Shown one piece after another: positions 25,629 through 34,700 of a stretch of 64,000 nucleotides of DNA. Numbering within the stretch: position 1 is the stretch's first letter; the number at the start of each line of letters is the position of its first letter. The position numbers and the translations under genes were made by a program. The stretch comes from Cupriavidus lacunae. Its GTDB lineage: Bacteria > Pseudomonadota > Gammaproteobacteria > Burkholderiales > Burkholderiaceae. The notes beneath the pieces are model-generated. The model had not been told where the DNA came from and did no database searches. It worked only from the letters and a program-made list of their open reading frames with translations. The DNA lies in contig NZ_QKWJ01000004.1 in the NCBI RefSeq assembly GCF_003353055.1, positions 62,001-126,000 of the forward strand, written 5' to 3'.

Positions 25629-26390
25629 TCAGGTCAGCGCATCGTGTGCGCGAATGACAATCAGCTCGCGCGTCCCGGGTGTCGATTCGAGGCTGAGCTC
25701 CGCACCGTCGGGAACGTAGACCCACTCCCCAGTTTCGGCGGCGAAGCGCTCCCCGTCGATGCGGCCATGGAGCGTGCCGCCGCGCACGAAGAGCACCTGC
25801 TCGGTCTCGCCAAGCCTGTGCGGATCGGCGCCACCATCTGGATCAAGGTCGACCATGTAGATGTCGAGAAACCGGGAATCGACGGTCTGGCGTGTGATGA
25901 CCGGCCTGGCGAGCGCTCCACGGTAATGCGGCAGCGCGATCGCTTCGGTGCTGGCCGGAACGTCGCGGACATCGGCGGCGCCGGCCTGAAGGCGCGGGTC
26001 GTCCGGGCCGGTCGCGGTCACTGCTGCGTTCGGGTTTTCGCTGTACGGCGGAGCGTAGACCACCATCACCTGCACCGGTTCGTCGCTGATGACCTCGAAG
26101 CGATGGAAGACGCCGGCCGCGTTGAAGCTCCAGTCCCCCGCGCGCAAGATGCGCTGCTTTCCGGGTAGTTCGCCCAGACCCTCGCCAGCAAGCAGGAACG
26201 ACGCTTGCTCGAGGTCCGGGTGTGCATGCGGCAACGCCCCGTGGCCCCGCGAAATCGTGCCCAGCAGGACCTCGAGCCGGCGCGCGCCGACAGTCTCCTT
26301 GCCGATGATGCGCTGGTTCGCCGTTCCGGTGTGGTTGGCCGGTGCGTACGCGGCCACGTCGGTGGCCCTCCGTACATAGGATGATGTCAT
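25629..26390 (-). CDS. Bicupin domain protein
   Basis: A 253-residue protein of two cupin modules. In the first, HAHPDLEQ (residue 55) and HRFE near 97 give histidine/glutamate metal ligands. In the second, DPHRLGETEQVLFV near 190 and VYVPDGAE complete the ligand set less clearly. It resembles ureidoglycolate lyase/(S)-allantoin-related and other metal-dependent bicupins; the actual reaction is not known. It sits 53 bases upstream of the Bug gene and 39 bases downstream of the GntR gene. Confidence 0.85.
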   Translation of the reverse strand: MTSSYVRRATDVAAYAPANHTGTANQRIIGKETVGARRLEVLLGTISRGHGALPHAHPDLEQASFLLAGEGLGELPGKQRILRAGDWSFNAAGVFHRFEVISDEPVQVMVVYAPPYSENPNAAVTATGPDDPRLQAGAADVRDVPASTEAIALPHYRGALARPVITRQTVDSRFLDIYMVDLDPDGGADPHRLGETEQVLFVRGGTLHGRIDGERFAAETGEWVYVPDGAELSLESTPGTRELIVIRAHDALT

Positions 26391-26429
26391 TCCGATGTCT
26401 CCTCGCTTAAATGGTGAAGTCTGTCGCGC

Positions 26430-27245
26430 TCAGCGGCGGCTGTCGGGGATGGCGAGCGCCGGGTAGTGCTCGGTCAGCTTGGCTGGCATCTCCACGTCCA
26501 GGATGAAACGGTCGCCGCGATACCAGAACTGCCCTGCCAGGAGCACATTGCCGTCGACGTCCAGCGTCGATCGGATGATCCTGGCGATTGGTGCCCCGAA
26601 GCCATAGGCGAGGTCGCGTGCCAGGATGTAGTCGGCCGGCTCGACCGTCATGGTCTGCTGCATCATGCCAAGGCGGTCGCCTTCGACCTGGCGCAGCAGA
26701 TGACCGAGCTTGTGGTGCTTTTCGCTACCGCGGGGAAAGCGGGCAAAGACCGACGAGGCCACATACATCTCGATCAGGCAGAACGGCGTGCCGCCATGTA
26801 CATGCAGTTTGCGCACCATTACATAGCTGTCCAGCGGCGTGCCGCGCCGGACCAGGCCCGGCCGCAACGCCACGCCCTCGCGCATTTCCAGGATGCGGAT
26901 TTCCAGGTCGCTGCCATGGGCTGATTCGTCATTGATGGCGGAGCGCAGCCCCTGTCCGGGCTCCGATGGCTGCCTGATGACGTGGGTGCCACGACCGCGC
27001 TGGCTGCTGACCAGCCCCTCTTCCGTCAGCGCGGCAAAGGCCTGGCGCACGGTGACCTTGGCGATCCCGTAGGTTTGGGCGAGGCTGTCCACGGTTGGCA
27101 ACTGCATGCCCACCGGGTACTCGCCCGAAACGATCCTGTGCCGGATGACGCTGGCCAGCTGTCGATATCGCGTCACGCCGCCAGTGCCGTCGTCGGCGAG
27201 GATGACGCCGTCGTTGGCAGCTGCGTTGGGCGCATTCCTCGTCAT
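26430..27245 (-). CDS. GntR family regulator with UTRA domain, copy 1
   Basis: A 271-residue regulator with a winged helix at about residues 25-95 (YRQLASVIRHRIVSGEYPVG, LAQTYGIAKVTVRQAF, QRGRGTHV) and a UTRA effector domain ending in FWYRGDRFILDVEMPAKL. It is embedded in the operon: its ATG overlaps the AtuA-like stop by four bases. This makes it autogenously cotranscribed with the genes it likely controls. It is clearly paralogous to the regulator at 33225-34064. Confidence 0.92.
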   Translation of the reverse strand: MTRNAPNAAANDGVILADDGTGGVTRYRQLASVIRHRIVSGEYPVGMQLPTVDSLAQTYGIAKVTVRQAFAALTEEGLVSSQRGRGTHVIRQPSEPGQGLRSAINDESAHGSDLEIRILEMREGVALRPGLVRRGTPLDSYVMVRKLHVHGGTPFCLIEMYVASSVFARFPRGSEKHHKLGHLLRQVEGDRLGMMQQTMTVEPADYILARDLAYGFGAPIARIIRSTLDVDGNVLLAGQFWYRGDRFILDVEMPAKLTEHYPALAIPDSRR

Positions 27246-29038
27246 GACAACAACTCCCGCGGCACGCGCACCGGCATGGTCAGCAGGATCTGCGCCATGC
27301 CCTTGCCGAGCGGATCATTGCGCAGCGACGCCATGCCACCGCCATCCAGGGCCGACTCGCAAACAATGTTCATGGCCTCGAAGCCGGGCAATTCGTAGCG
27401 GGTCACCGGCCCCTCTACAAGGTGCCCCAGCCAGTCGGCCACGCGGGCCGCCGTCACCTGGGCCCGCAGCACGGGCAAATACGCCGGCCGGCGTGCGATC
27501 AGTCCGATGTTTGAGGTATCCCCCTTGTCGCCGCTGCGGCCATAGGCAAGCCGGATCAGCGGAACTTCGACGGTATCGCGTTCTGCCGGGCCCGTGCCCG
27601 GCGCTTCCGCGAGTGCAGGTGCCACCGGCGCGACCGGGACCGGTTGTCCGCCCGAAGGAACGGCCACGCCGGTGCGTATGCCATCCATCACCACCGCCGG
27701 GGTCAGGGCGGCCTTGTCGAGCAGGAATGCATACTGGCGGATCGAGGGCGAGGGACTGGAACGTCCACCAGCCGAGCCCGTCGTGCCCGGCGCCCAACTG
27801 GTCCCCGCCGCGGCAATTTCCCGCGCGAACAGTTCCAGCGCCGCCTTCTCGGGATGCATGACCGCCAGCCGCATCACCGCCTCGCGGGTGTGCCGGACGG
27901 CAGCATGTGGCCCAAAGCAGGACTCTGCTCCCAGCACCTCGATCCGGGTGCGGCTGTAGTCTCCCCACCCGTTCTCACCGAACAGCTTGCGCGTGCGGGC
28001 AAGGATCGCCTGCGCCGTGCGTTCCGCCTTTGCGACCGCGTCGACGCCGACGATGGAAAGCTGCGCGTTGCAGCGAAAGCCGTCGACATAGGTGGCACAT
28101 ACCTTGTAGGCATGGCCCGGGGCCCGCCCGCGTGCGCCGCTGACTTCCACCAGGTCCGGTGCGGCCTGCCGAAGGTTTACCTGCGTGAAATCGCAGGTGA
28201 CGTCTGGCAGCAGGTAGGTGCCCGGGTCGCCGATCTCGTACAGCACCTGCTCGCCGACCGTGGCGGTATTGACGAGTCCTCCGGTGGCGGGCGGCTTGCC
28301 GACCAGGAAGGTGCCGTCGGCACGGCACTCGACCACCGGATATCCGATGTCGTGCCAGTCCGGGACGCTTTCCCAGTCGGTATGCAAGCCCCCCGTGGCC
28401 TGGCACCCGCACTCGATGATGTGGCCGGCCAGGCTGCCTTGCGCCAGGCGGTCATAGTCGTCCGCCTGCCAGCCGAACTCGTGCATCAGCACGCCGAGCG
28501 TCACGGCACTGTCCACGCAGCGTCCGGTGATGACGATCTGGGCGCCCTGGTCCAGCGCCTGTTTGATCGGCAAGGCCCCCAGGTACGCGTTGGCGCTGAC
28601 CACCTTCTCCGGCAGGGGGCGGCCTTTCTGCATGTCCTGCACACCGGCTTCGCGCAGCTGTGGAAGCAGGGGCATCACGTCATCGCCTTCCACCACGGCG
28701 ATGCGCAGCGTCAGGCCCTGTTCCGTGGCCAGCGCGGCAATCGCTTGCGCACACCCGTGCGGGTTCATGCCACCGGCGTTGCTGACCACGCGGATCCCGC
28801 GCTCAGCGATCTCTCCGAGCAGGGCCTTCATTGTCACCGTCACGAAATCGGTGGCGTAACCCAGCTCCGGCTTGCGCAATCTGGCAGCGGCGAGAATCGA
28901 CATGGTCAGTTCGGCCAGATAGTCGAACACCAGGTAATCGATATCGCCGTGGCGCACAAGCTGTGGCGCGCCGACGCTGCTGTCGCCCCAGAAGCCGGAA
29001 GCCCCGCCAATGCGTACCGTTTTCGCGTCCATTCCCAT
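27242..29038 (-). CDS. AtuA-family (DUF1446) protein, fused with AtuA-like C-terminal domain
   Basis: A 598-residue protein. The first about 450 residues form the DUF1446/AtuA domain (IGGASGFWGDSSVGAPQLVR, then NAGGMNPHGCAQAIAALA and QIVITGRCVDSAVTLGVLMHEFGW). From about 480 a smaller domain (VPLIRLAYGRSGDKGDTSNIGLIAR, YELPGFEAMN) is the AtuA-like ferredoxin-fold domain. In the acyclic terpene utilisation pathway AtuA acts on acyl-CoA metabolism, but the precise reaction is not established. Start ATG at 29038 or 29032. Five bases separate it from the crotonase upstream. Confidence 0.9.
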   Translation of the reverse strand: MGMDAKTVRIGGASGFWGDSSVGAPQLVRHGDIDYLVFDYLAELTMSILAAARLRKPELGYATDFVTVTMKALLGEIAERGIRVVSNAGGMNPHGCAQAIAALATEQGLTLRIAVVEGDDVMPLLPQLREAGVQDMQKGRPLPEKVVSANAYLGALPIKQALDQGAQIVITGRCVDSAVTLGVLMHEFGWQADDYDRLAQGSLAGHIIECGCQATGGLHTDWESVPDWHDIGYPVVECRADGTFLVGKPPATGGLVNTATVGEQVLYEIGDPGTYLLPDVTCDFTQVNLRQAAPDLVEVSGARGRAPGHAYKVCATYVDGFRCNAQLSIVGVDAVAKAERTAQAILARTRKLFGENGWGDYSRTRIEVLGAESCFGPHAAVRHTREAVMRLAVMHPEKAALELFAREIAAAGTSWAPGTTGSAGGRSSPSPSIRQYAFLLDKAALTPAVVMDGIRTGVAVPSGGQPVPVAPVAPALAEAPGTGPAERDTVEVPLIRLAYGRSGDKGDTSNIGLIARRPAYLPVLRAQVTAARVADWLGHLVEGPVTRYELPGFEAMNIVCESALDGGGMASLRNDPLGKGMAQILLTMPVRVPRELLS

Positions 29039-29042
29039 CTCC

Positions 29043-29810
29043 CTATCTGCCAGTCCACTTGGGCTGGCGCTTCTCGCGGAATGCCAGCTGGCCTTCGCGC
29101 GCGTCCTCGGTCAGTGCAAACAGCCCGATCTGGCTTTCCGTGAACGCCATGGACTGCTCGAACGACATGGTTTCCATATGCTTGAGCGTGTACAGCCCCC
29201 GACGGATGGCCGCGGGCGAATTGTTCAGCAGGCGGGTCAGCAGCAAGTCCAGCCGGGCGTCGAGATCGTCGCTGGCATCGTTGATGAGTCCTATGGCCAG
29301 CGCTTCCCTCGCGGACAGTGGCTCGCCGCACAGGCACAATTCGGTGAGCGTGCGACGTGGCACCAGGTGCTGCAGCACGCTCAGGACCTGCGCCGGGAAC
29401 AAGCCCAGCTTGACCTCCGGCAGGCCGAAGCGGGCGCCTTCGCTAGCTATCGCCAGATCGCACATCGCCATCAGCCCCATGCCGCCCGCCATGCAGGCGC
29501 CGTTGACACGGGCGATCAGCGGCACCGTCGACTGCCTGGCGCAGCGGAAAAGGTCAGCCATCCCCAGGTAGGGCTCGGCGTAATCGAAGGCAAAGGATTT
29601 GCCGGTCTGCAGATCGGCGCCGGCGCAGAACGCCTGCTCGCCCGTTCCGGTAATGACCACAGCGCGGATGTCGGCATCGCGATTGGCGCGCAGGATGCCG
29701 TCGCGAAGTCCCTGCAGTACCCCCGGCGTGATGGCATTGCGGCGCTCCGGCCGGTTGATGGTCAGGTAGAGTGCTGCGTCCCGGACCTCGCTCAGCAGTT
29801 CATCATTCAT
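29043..29810 (-). CDS. Enoyl-CoA hydratase/isomerase (crotonase) family
   Basis: A 255-residue crotonase. Oxyanion motif FCAGADLQTGKS near residue 65, RVNGACMAGGMGLMAMCDLAIAS near 100 and GLPEVKLGLFPAQVLSVL near 130, where both conserved glutamates (PE and TLTELCL) are present, compatible with hydratase activity. The ATG at 29810 follows a GGAG-like site; the longer frame overlaps the CoA-transferase and is a shadow. The eight-base overlap with the CaiB stop suggests coupled translation. Substrate likely a CoA ester produced by the neighbouring CoA-transferase. Confidence 0.9.
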   Translation of the reverse strand: MNDELLSEVRDAALYLTINRPERRNAITPGVLQGLRDGILRANRDADIRAVVITGTGEQAFCAGADLQTGKSFAFDYAEPYLGMADLFRCARQSTVPLIARVNGACMAGGMGLMAMCDLAIASEGARFGLPEVKLGLFPAQVLSVLQHLVPRRTLTELCLCGEPLSAREALAIGLINDASDDLDARLDLLLTRLLNNSPAAIRRGLYTLKHMETMSFEQSMAFTESQIGLFALTEDAREGQLAFREKRQPKWTGR

Positions 29811-31056
29811 GGGGGGTTTCTCCTTCGGTGCGTTGCGCCTTTGACCCATCCCTGGAGATGCCTGACGCGAACAATGTATCGATGGCGGGGTCGTCGTAGC
29901 CGGCCTCACGCAGTACCTCACGGCTGTGCTCACCCAGGCTTGGTGCATGGCGGCGGCTTGTCGGTGGGGTGCCATGCCATTCGCTGGGCACCGCCATTTC
30001 CCGGATACGCCCGACGGCCGGGTGGTCCGATTCGCTGAAGAAACCGATGTCCCGCAAATGGGGATCGTCCAGCAGCGACTCGAACGTGTGCATCGGAAAG
30101 ACCGGAACATCGGCCTCCTTAAGCAGGGTGCGCCATGCCTCGGTGGTGCGCTTGGCCATTTCGTCGCTGACCATGGCATACAGGTCGGTGATGTTGGCGG
30201 TGCGGGTGTTGATGTTGGCGAAGCGCGGATCGGTGTCATACAACTCCGGCTTGCCAATGACCTGGAGGAAGGCCCGCCAATGATGATCGTGATAGATCAG
30301 GCAGCAGACATGCCCGTCCTTGGTCCGGTACGGGCGCCGCTCGGGCGAGAGCAGGCGCGGATAGCCGAAGCCGCCCTTTGGCGGGACGAAGGTCTCGCCA
30401 TACAGGTGGTCTCCCATCACATAGGGAACCATGGTCTCGAACATGGGGACATCAACGCGCTGGCCCTTGCCGGTGCTCGTCCGCGAATACAGGGCGGCAC
30501 AGATCACGCCGAAAGCATAGAGCCCCACCGAGCGATCCGCGATGGTGATTGGCAGGTACCGCGGACTGTCGCCGCTGCCCAGCGAAACGGCCAGCGGCAG
30601 GCCGGTTGCGGCCTGGATCAGATCATCGAAGGCTGCCTGGGGCGCGTAGCGTCCGCGCTGCGAAAAGCCGAACATGCCGACATAGACCAGGCGCGGATTG
30701 ATGGCCGACAGCGTTTCATAGTCTAGCCCCAGCCGCTGCATGGCCTGCGGGCGCACGTTATAGGCCAGCACGTCGGCATCCCGTACCAGGCAGAGCAGGG
30801 CCTCCCGGCCCTCGGGCGCTTTCAGGTCAAGCACGATGCTGCGCTTGTTGCGGTTCAGGCCCAGGAAAAGCGGCCCCAGCTTTTCGTCGCCGCAGGGACC
30901 TATGCCGCGCGTACTGTCTCCGCACGGAGCCTCGACCTTGATCACGTCGGCGCCAAGGTCAGCCAGCATCTGGGTGGCAGAGGGCCCCATGAATACCGAC
31001 GTGATGTCAACGACTTTCACGCCGGCCAGTGGCCCCGTTGTCTCCTCTTTTTTCAT
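29803..31056 (-). CDS. CaiB/BaiF family acyl-CoA transferase
   Basis: A 417-residue class III CoA-transferase, moving CoA between an acyl-CoA donor and an organic acid. N-terminal CoA-binding segment VVDITSVFMGPSATQMLADLGADVIKVEAP, then the RNKRSIVLDLKAPEGR block. The candidate catalytic aspartate is in PITIADRSVGLYA near residue 195, and FETMVPYVMGDH follows. The ATG at 31056 was chosen with AGAGAG upstream; the frame runs 26 codons further without support. Its partners are the crotonase and AtuA-like protein. Confidence 0.92.
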   Translation of the reverse strand: MKKEETTGPLAGVKVVDITSVFMGPSATQMLADLGADVIKVEAPCGDSTRGIGPCGDEKLGPLFLGLNRNKRSIVLDLKAPEGREALLCLVRDADVLAYNVRPQAMQRLGLDYETLSAINPRLVYVGMFGFSQRGRYAPQAAFDDLIQAATGLPLAVSLGSGDSPRYLPITIADRSVGLYAFGVICAALYSRTSTGKGQRVDVPMFETMVPYVMGDHLYGETFVPPKGGFGYPRLLSPERRPYRTKDGHVCCLIYHDHHWRAFLQVIGKPELYDTDPRFANINTRTANITDLYAMVSDEMAKRTTEAWRTLLKEADVPVFPMHTFESLLDDPHLRDIGFFSESDHPAVGRIREMAVPSEWHGTPPTSRRHAPSLGEHSREVLREAGYDDPAIDTLFASGISRDGSKAQRTEGETPHE

Positions 31057-31156
31057 GTTCTCTCTTTGTCTCGGTGGGTCAATGAATGACGGCTGGCGCG
31101 AAGGCCGCCGTTCCCTGCCGATTGGCTGCGGCATCGGGCTTGCAGCAATGCATCGG

Positions 31157-32263
31157 TCATCGGTCGAGCTCCGGCCTGGCCAGCTCTGGTATCCGCTTCT
31201 TGATTTTCGAGACGGTATGGAGTTTCACCCGCTGCGCCCACGGCCCATCGATGGTGCGCAGATTCTTGTCCTTGAGATGCGCCAGGCCGAGCTCGTCGCT
31301 GAGCTGCGCAAGGGACGTCTCGACATCGAGCGAGAGGTTGGTGACAAGAACGTCGCCGCCATGGAAGACGAGGCTGTTCGACCAGAGGAAGCCGATGGGC
31401 GCCCCCTTGCGATCGATGCCGCCGAAGTCGCCGAGCTTGGCAATCACCCGCCCCTGCGTCGGCTCGAGCACGAGAATCTCGTTGGACTGGTTGCACGCGA
31501 TCCAGAGGTTGTCGTGCTCATCGATCTTCACACCGTCGGGTCCGCCGCCGATCCGGTTGACGAAGACCTCAGGCGTGCCGGGCTCGAGCGTCGAGCCGGT
31601 CACCGGTATCCTGACAATGGTGTCGTTCGACGTATTGGCGACGAACAAGGCCGTCTTCTTGTTGTTGAACGCCAGGCCATTGGCGCCGATGGTCGGTGGT
31701 ATCCGCGTGGGCTTCAGCAGCGCGCTGGTGACCCATGCCGACGCTTCGCCGCCGTCGGGTCCGACCTTCCAGATGATGCCCTGGTGGGCGTCGGTCACGT
31801 AGACGTTTCCGGCGGGGTCGAACGTTAACCCGTCGAGGCCGGGGTTCTTGCCGGTGACCGTCATGAACACGGACGAGGCACCCGTCCTGGGATCGACGCT
31901 CAGGACCTTCGCGCCCAGGTAGTCGACCACGAGCAACTGGCCCGTCCGGGGATGGAAGCCGAGGTCAAGCAACAATCGGCTCGAGCCCTTGATGCTGACA
32001 GTGCGCAGGTGCTTGCCCTGCGGGTCGAACACAAGAAGCGCGCCCTCGCTCGTCCTGGGTTTTTCCACCGCCACCGTGACGACGTAGACGTTGCCCTCGC
32101 GGTCCACGGTGATCCCCTCGGGATGCGCCTCACCCGCGGGCAAGGTGGCGAATGTCTCAACCTTGCCGCGCTCCCAGGCTCTTGCGGCTAGCGGCGTCGC
32201 CAGCAACGCAAGCAAAATCAGCATCGGCAGTATCGGCATCCTGTGGGCTTTGATCATTCTCAT
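31157..32263 (-). CDS. Exported SMP-30/gluconolactonase-like beta-propeller protein
   Basis: A 368-residue protein with a signal peptide (MRMIKAHRMPILPMLILLALLATPLAARA, cleaved before WERGK) and an SMP-30/NHL-type propeller: repeated GITVDREGNVYVV, DGLTFDPAGNVYVTD, NGLAFNNKKTALFVANTS and DGVKIDEHDNLWIACN blocks. Lactonase-like or calcium-dependent esterase activity in the periplasm is typical, but here it is an inference. The ATG at 32263 is chosen because it gives the signal peptide. It is unusual to find a periplasmic propeller inside a CoA-catabolic operon. Confidence 0.87.
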   Translation of the reverse strand: MRMIKAHRMPILPMLILLALLATPLAARAWERGKVETFATLPAGEAHPEGITVDREGNVYVVTVAVEKPRTSEGALLVFDPQGKHLRTVSIKGSSRLLLDLGFHPRTGQLLVVDYLGAKVLSVDPRTGASSVFMTVTGKNPGLDGLTFDPAGNVYVTDAHQGIIWKVGPDGGEASAWVTSALLKPTRIPPTIGANGLAFNNKKTALFVANTSNDTIVRIPVTGSTLEPGTPEVFVNRIGGGPDGVKIDEHDNLWIACNQSNEILVLEPTQGRVIAKLGDFGGIDRKGAPIGFLWSNSLVFHGGDVLVTNLSLDVETSLAQLSDELGLAHLKDKNLRTIDGPWAQRVKLHTVSKIKKRIPELARPELDR

Positions 32264-32403
32264 GTTGCACTCGCTCAATCGCGCGGATTGATGGATCGTC
32301 ACTAATTGATCTGATCGGTGTCGTACACGCTGGTCTCTGAAGGAGCAGAGGAACGGCACCGCGCAGGCCGACGAGCGGCCTGCCATGGTGGTAAGTCGCC
32401 TTT

Positions 32404-32952
32404 TTAGTCCTCGGTAACGTCGGAGCCGTTTCCGCGGACGTAGGGCAACGGTCCGATGTCGCGCGCCGCCGCGAGCGTGTGGAGCGCGTGCTGGATCGAG
32501 AGCGCGTCATTGAGCGAGTGGAAGGTGCCGTCCTCGTTGAAGCTCACCTGCGCGCCTTCGATCCAGGCGATGGTGATCGTGTCCTCGGTGTTGTCCTCGG
32601 GGGTGTAGAAGGTATGCACCGAGCCGCCGGGTTCGTACAGGTAGGAGCCGGCCGTCTGCGGTTGGTCGGGGTACTCGCGATACTTCCAGCAGCCCTGGAT
32701 CGTCCACACTTGCGCCGTACCGGTGTGGTAGTGAATCGGCAAGGAACAACCAGGTTCCACGATGGCCATGAAGACCCACTCTCCGCGCTCCGGGTCCAGG
32801 CGCAGCGGCTTGATGTGGATGCCCGGAAAGACGTCCTTGATCAGCGGGATCTGCTCGATGTTGACGGTCAGGAGCTTGTCCTGCGGCAGGGCGGGCAGCG
32901 GCAGCTTGGCGCCGGTGGACGTGGTGGGCTGCGCGAGAATTCTTGCAGTCAT
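32404..32952 (-). CDS. Cupin protein of the 2,4'-dihydroxyacetophenone dioxygenase type
   Basis: A 182-residue single-cupin protein with the metal-binding motif GCSLPIHYHTGTAQVWTIQGCWKYREYP near residue 68 and the second motif EPGGSVHTFYTP near 105, giving two to three histidines and a glutamate-like position. This pattern matches 2,4'-dihydroxyacetophenone dioxygenase-related proteins, which cleave a carbon-carbon bond in aromatic ketones with Fe(II) and oxygen. GGAGACAACTC precedes the ATG at 32952. The exact substrate is unknown. An operator-like region lies about 190 bases upstream. Confidence 0.85.
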   Translation of the reverse strand: MTARILAQPTTSTGAKLPLPALPQDKLLTVNIEQIPLIKDVFPGIHIKPLRLDPERGEWVFMAIVEPGCSLPIHYHTGTAQVWTIQGCWKYREYPDQPQTAGSYLYEPGGSVHTFYTPEDNTEDTITIAWIEGAQVSFNEDGTFHSLNDALSIQHALHTLAAARDIGPLPYVRGNGSDVTED

Positions 32953-33138
32953 GAGTTGTCTCCGTTCGTTAGAGGATGTGAAACAGTGGAAGAAAGCGGC
33001 CCTTTGATGAGACGGAAGAGGCACGCCGGTCCGGCGGGAGAATCAGCGCTGCGGCGGCAACGCGCCGGAGGAATAGAAGCGTCCAGCGCAATGATGAAGC
33101 CTGGCTAACCCCTGCCGGGCCTGCATGTCACCATATAC

Positions 33139-33169
33139 TTCTAAAGTTCTAATGTTGGAATGTTAGAGG
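33139..33169. promoter_or_regulatory. Operator-like element upstream of the cupin operon
   Basis: The block 33139-33169 contains paired CTAA/TTAG elements around GTTGGAA. It sits between the cupin gene (start 32952) and the GntR gene stop (33225). On the minus strand a promoter may be formed by TTCCAA and TATATG 17 bases apart. Likely target of one of the two GntR regulators; position-based inference. Confidence 0.45.
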
Positions 33170-33224
33170 TTGCAGAAGGATTTTTCAGCCCCTTGTTTAC
33201 CCTAGGGACTGAACGAGGAGGCCT

Positions 33225-34064
33225 TTAGCCTTGCTTGCGCTCGCTAGTGCTACTGGCTGCCCGGCGTTGGGGTTCGGTGAGGGCGGGCACCGTTTTCAAT
33301 GCGGACGCGGGGAGGTCGATCTCGGAGACGTAGCGGTCACCTCGATACCAAGTGACGCCTACGTACAGCACGCCGCCTTTGCCGTCGAGAAGACGCCGCG
33401 ACATCTTCGCGACGGGTGAGGCGAACGGAATCTTCAGCATGTCGCACAGAGGAAAATCCGCTGGCATCACGGTCATGCGTTGTCGCACACGTTTGCTGCG
33501 CGAGCCCAGTTCATCGAGCACCGCGGCGAGAAGCTTTTTCTTCCTGGCGGTGTCCTTGGGCAAGGCGTCGAAGACCGACGCCAACACATAGATCTCCGCG
33601 TAGCAGAACGGCTCGCCGGAGTAGGTGTGCAGCTTGCGGACAGAGACGTATTCGCCGTCCGGCTGGTCGCCCGGTCCGAGCAGTTCCTGCGGCACCCCGA
33701 TGCGGCGCCGGACTTCGAGTACCTCAAAGGCGAGCGCCTCAGGCGCGGCGAACGGATCGTTGATCGCCAGTTCGATGTCGCCCGTGGCGGCGGGCAGGGC
33801 AGCCACGTGAGTCCCGATGCCCCGCTGGCTACGAATCAGCCCTTCTTTGGAAAGCAGCTCATACGCCTGCCGGATGCTGACGACGGCCACGCCGAGGTCA
33901 GCCGCGAGCTGCGTGATCGGCGGCAGCAGCATGCCTAGCGGATACTCGCCCTTTGCGATCCGGTACCTCAGCAACGAGGCCAACCGCTGATATTGCGCAA
34001 CGCCTCGTTCAGCCAACAGCTCCGCCCGCTCAATCCCCGTAGTTCGATCGTCCGTCATTCCCAT
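33225..34064 (-). CDS. GntR family regulator with UTRA domain, copy 2
   Basis: A 279-residue regulator. The winged helix (VAQYQRLASLLRYRIAKGEYPLG, LAADLGVAVVSIRQAYELLSKEG, QRGIGTHVAAL) and the UTRA domain (LHTYSGEPFCYAEIYVLASVF, TWYRGDRYVSEIDLPASAL) align along their length with the regulator at 26430-27245. The two were probably created by duplication and kept at the two ends of the same cluster. Start at 34064 or 34058 (two near ATGs), without a strong ribosome site. Confidence 0.9.
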   Translation of the reverse strand: MGMTDDRTTGIERAELLAERGVAQYQRLASLLRYRIAKGEYPLGMLLPPITQLAADLGVAVVSIRQAYELLSKEGLIRSQRGIGTHVAALPAATGDIELAINDPFAAPEALAFEVLEVRRRIGVPQELLGPGDQPDGEYVSVRKLHTYSGEPFCYAEIYVLASVFDALPKDTARKKKLLAAVLDELGSRSKRVRQRMTVMPADFPLCDMLKIPFASPVAKMSRRLLDGKGGVLYVGVTWYRGDRYVSEIDLPASALKTVPALTEPQRRAASSTSERKQG

Positions 34065-34205
34065 TGCCTGCCATTCAGAACATTGGAGTATGCACCAGAC
34101 GGGCCTTGGCTGGCCGGCGTCCACCGACGGTCGGCTGGACTCGGCAGAGTCTAGTGGCGCGGTGGCAGCAGGTGCACGTTGCCTTTGCCGTCGCCGCCGC
34201 GATAT

Positions 34206-34700
34206 CTAGCGTTTGTAGAGGCCGGTCAGGGTAGCCGTGGCGAGCGTGTTCTGGTAGATGAAGAAGCGCACCACAGCGTTGGTCGGGTTGGCCGGCAACT
34301 CCAGCTTGGGCACGCCCAGTGCATGCACGGTGAAGATGTAGCGGTGCGCGGGCAAGCCCTTGGGCGGGCAGGGACCGCCGTAGCCGATGGCGCCGTAGTC
34401 GTTGGCGACCTGAGTGCCGCTGGCGCCCAGGTCAGTGCTGTCGCTGGAGCCCAGGCCTGCGGTGAGCCGGGTGACGGACGAATCGATGTCGAACAGGATC
34501 CAGTGCCAGAAGCCGCTGCCGGTGGGCGCGTCCGGATCGTACAGCGTCACCGCGAAACTCCTGGTGCCTTCCGGCGCCCCCTGCCATTGCAGCGCGGGCG
34601 AACGGTTCTGGCCGGTGCCGTCATAGCCATCGAACTCATGCACCAGTTGCAACGGATCGTGATCCTTGAATTCGGGCGAGGTTAATGTGAAGTTGCTCAT
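34206..34700 (-). CDS. YbhB/YbcL family (Raf kinase inhibitor-like, PEBP fold) protein
   Basis: A 164-residue PEBP-fold protein: GQNRSPALQWQGAPEGTRSFAVTLYDPDAP near residue 35, WHWILFDID near 68, GYGGPCPPKGLPAHRYIFTVHAL near 110. These residues form the anion-binding pocket of the family. The bacterial role is unclear. GGAG precedes the ATG at 34700. It is downstream of the pqi operon but in the same orientation, with a 139-base gap. Confidence 0.9.
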   Translation of the reverse strand: MSNFTLTSPEFKDHDPLQLVHEFDGYDGTGQNRSPALQWQGAPEGTRSFAVTLYDPDAPTGSGFWHWILFDIDSSVTRLTAGLGSSDSTDLGASGTQVANDYGAIGYGGPCPPKGLPAHRYIFTVHALGVPKLELPANPTNAVVRFFIYQNTLATATLTGLYKR

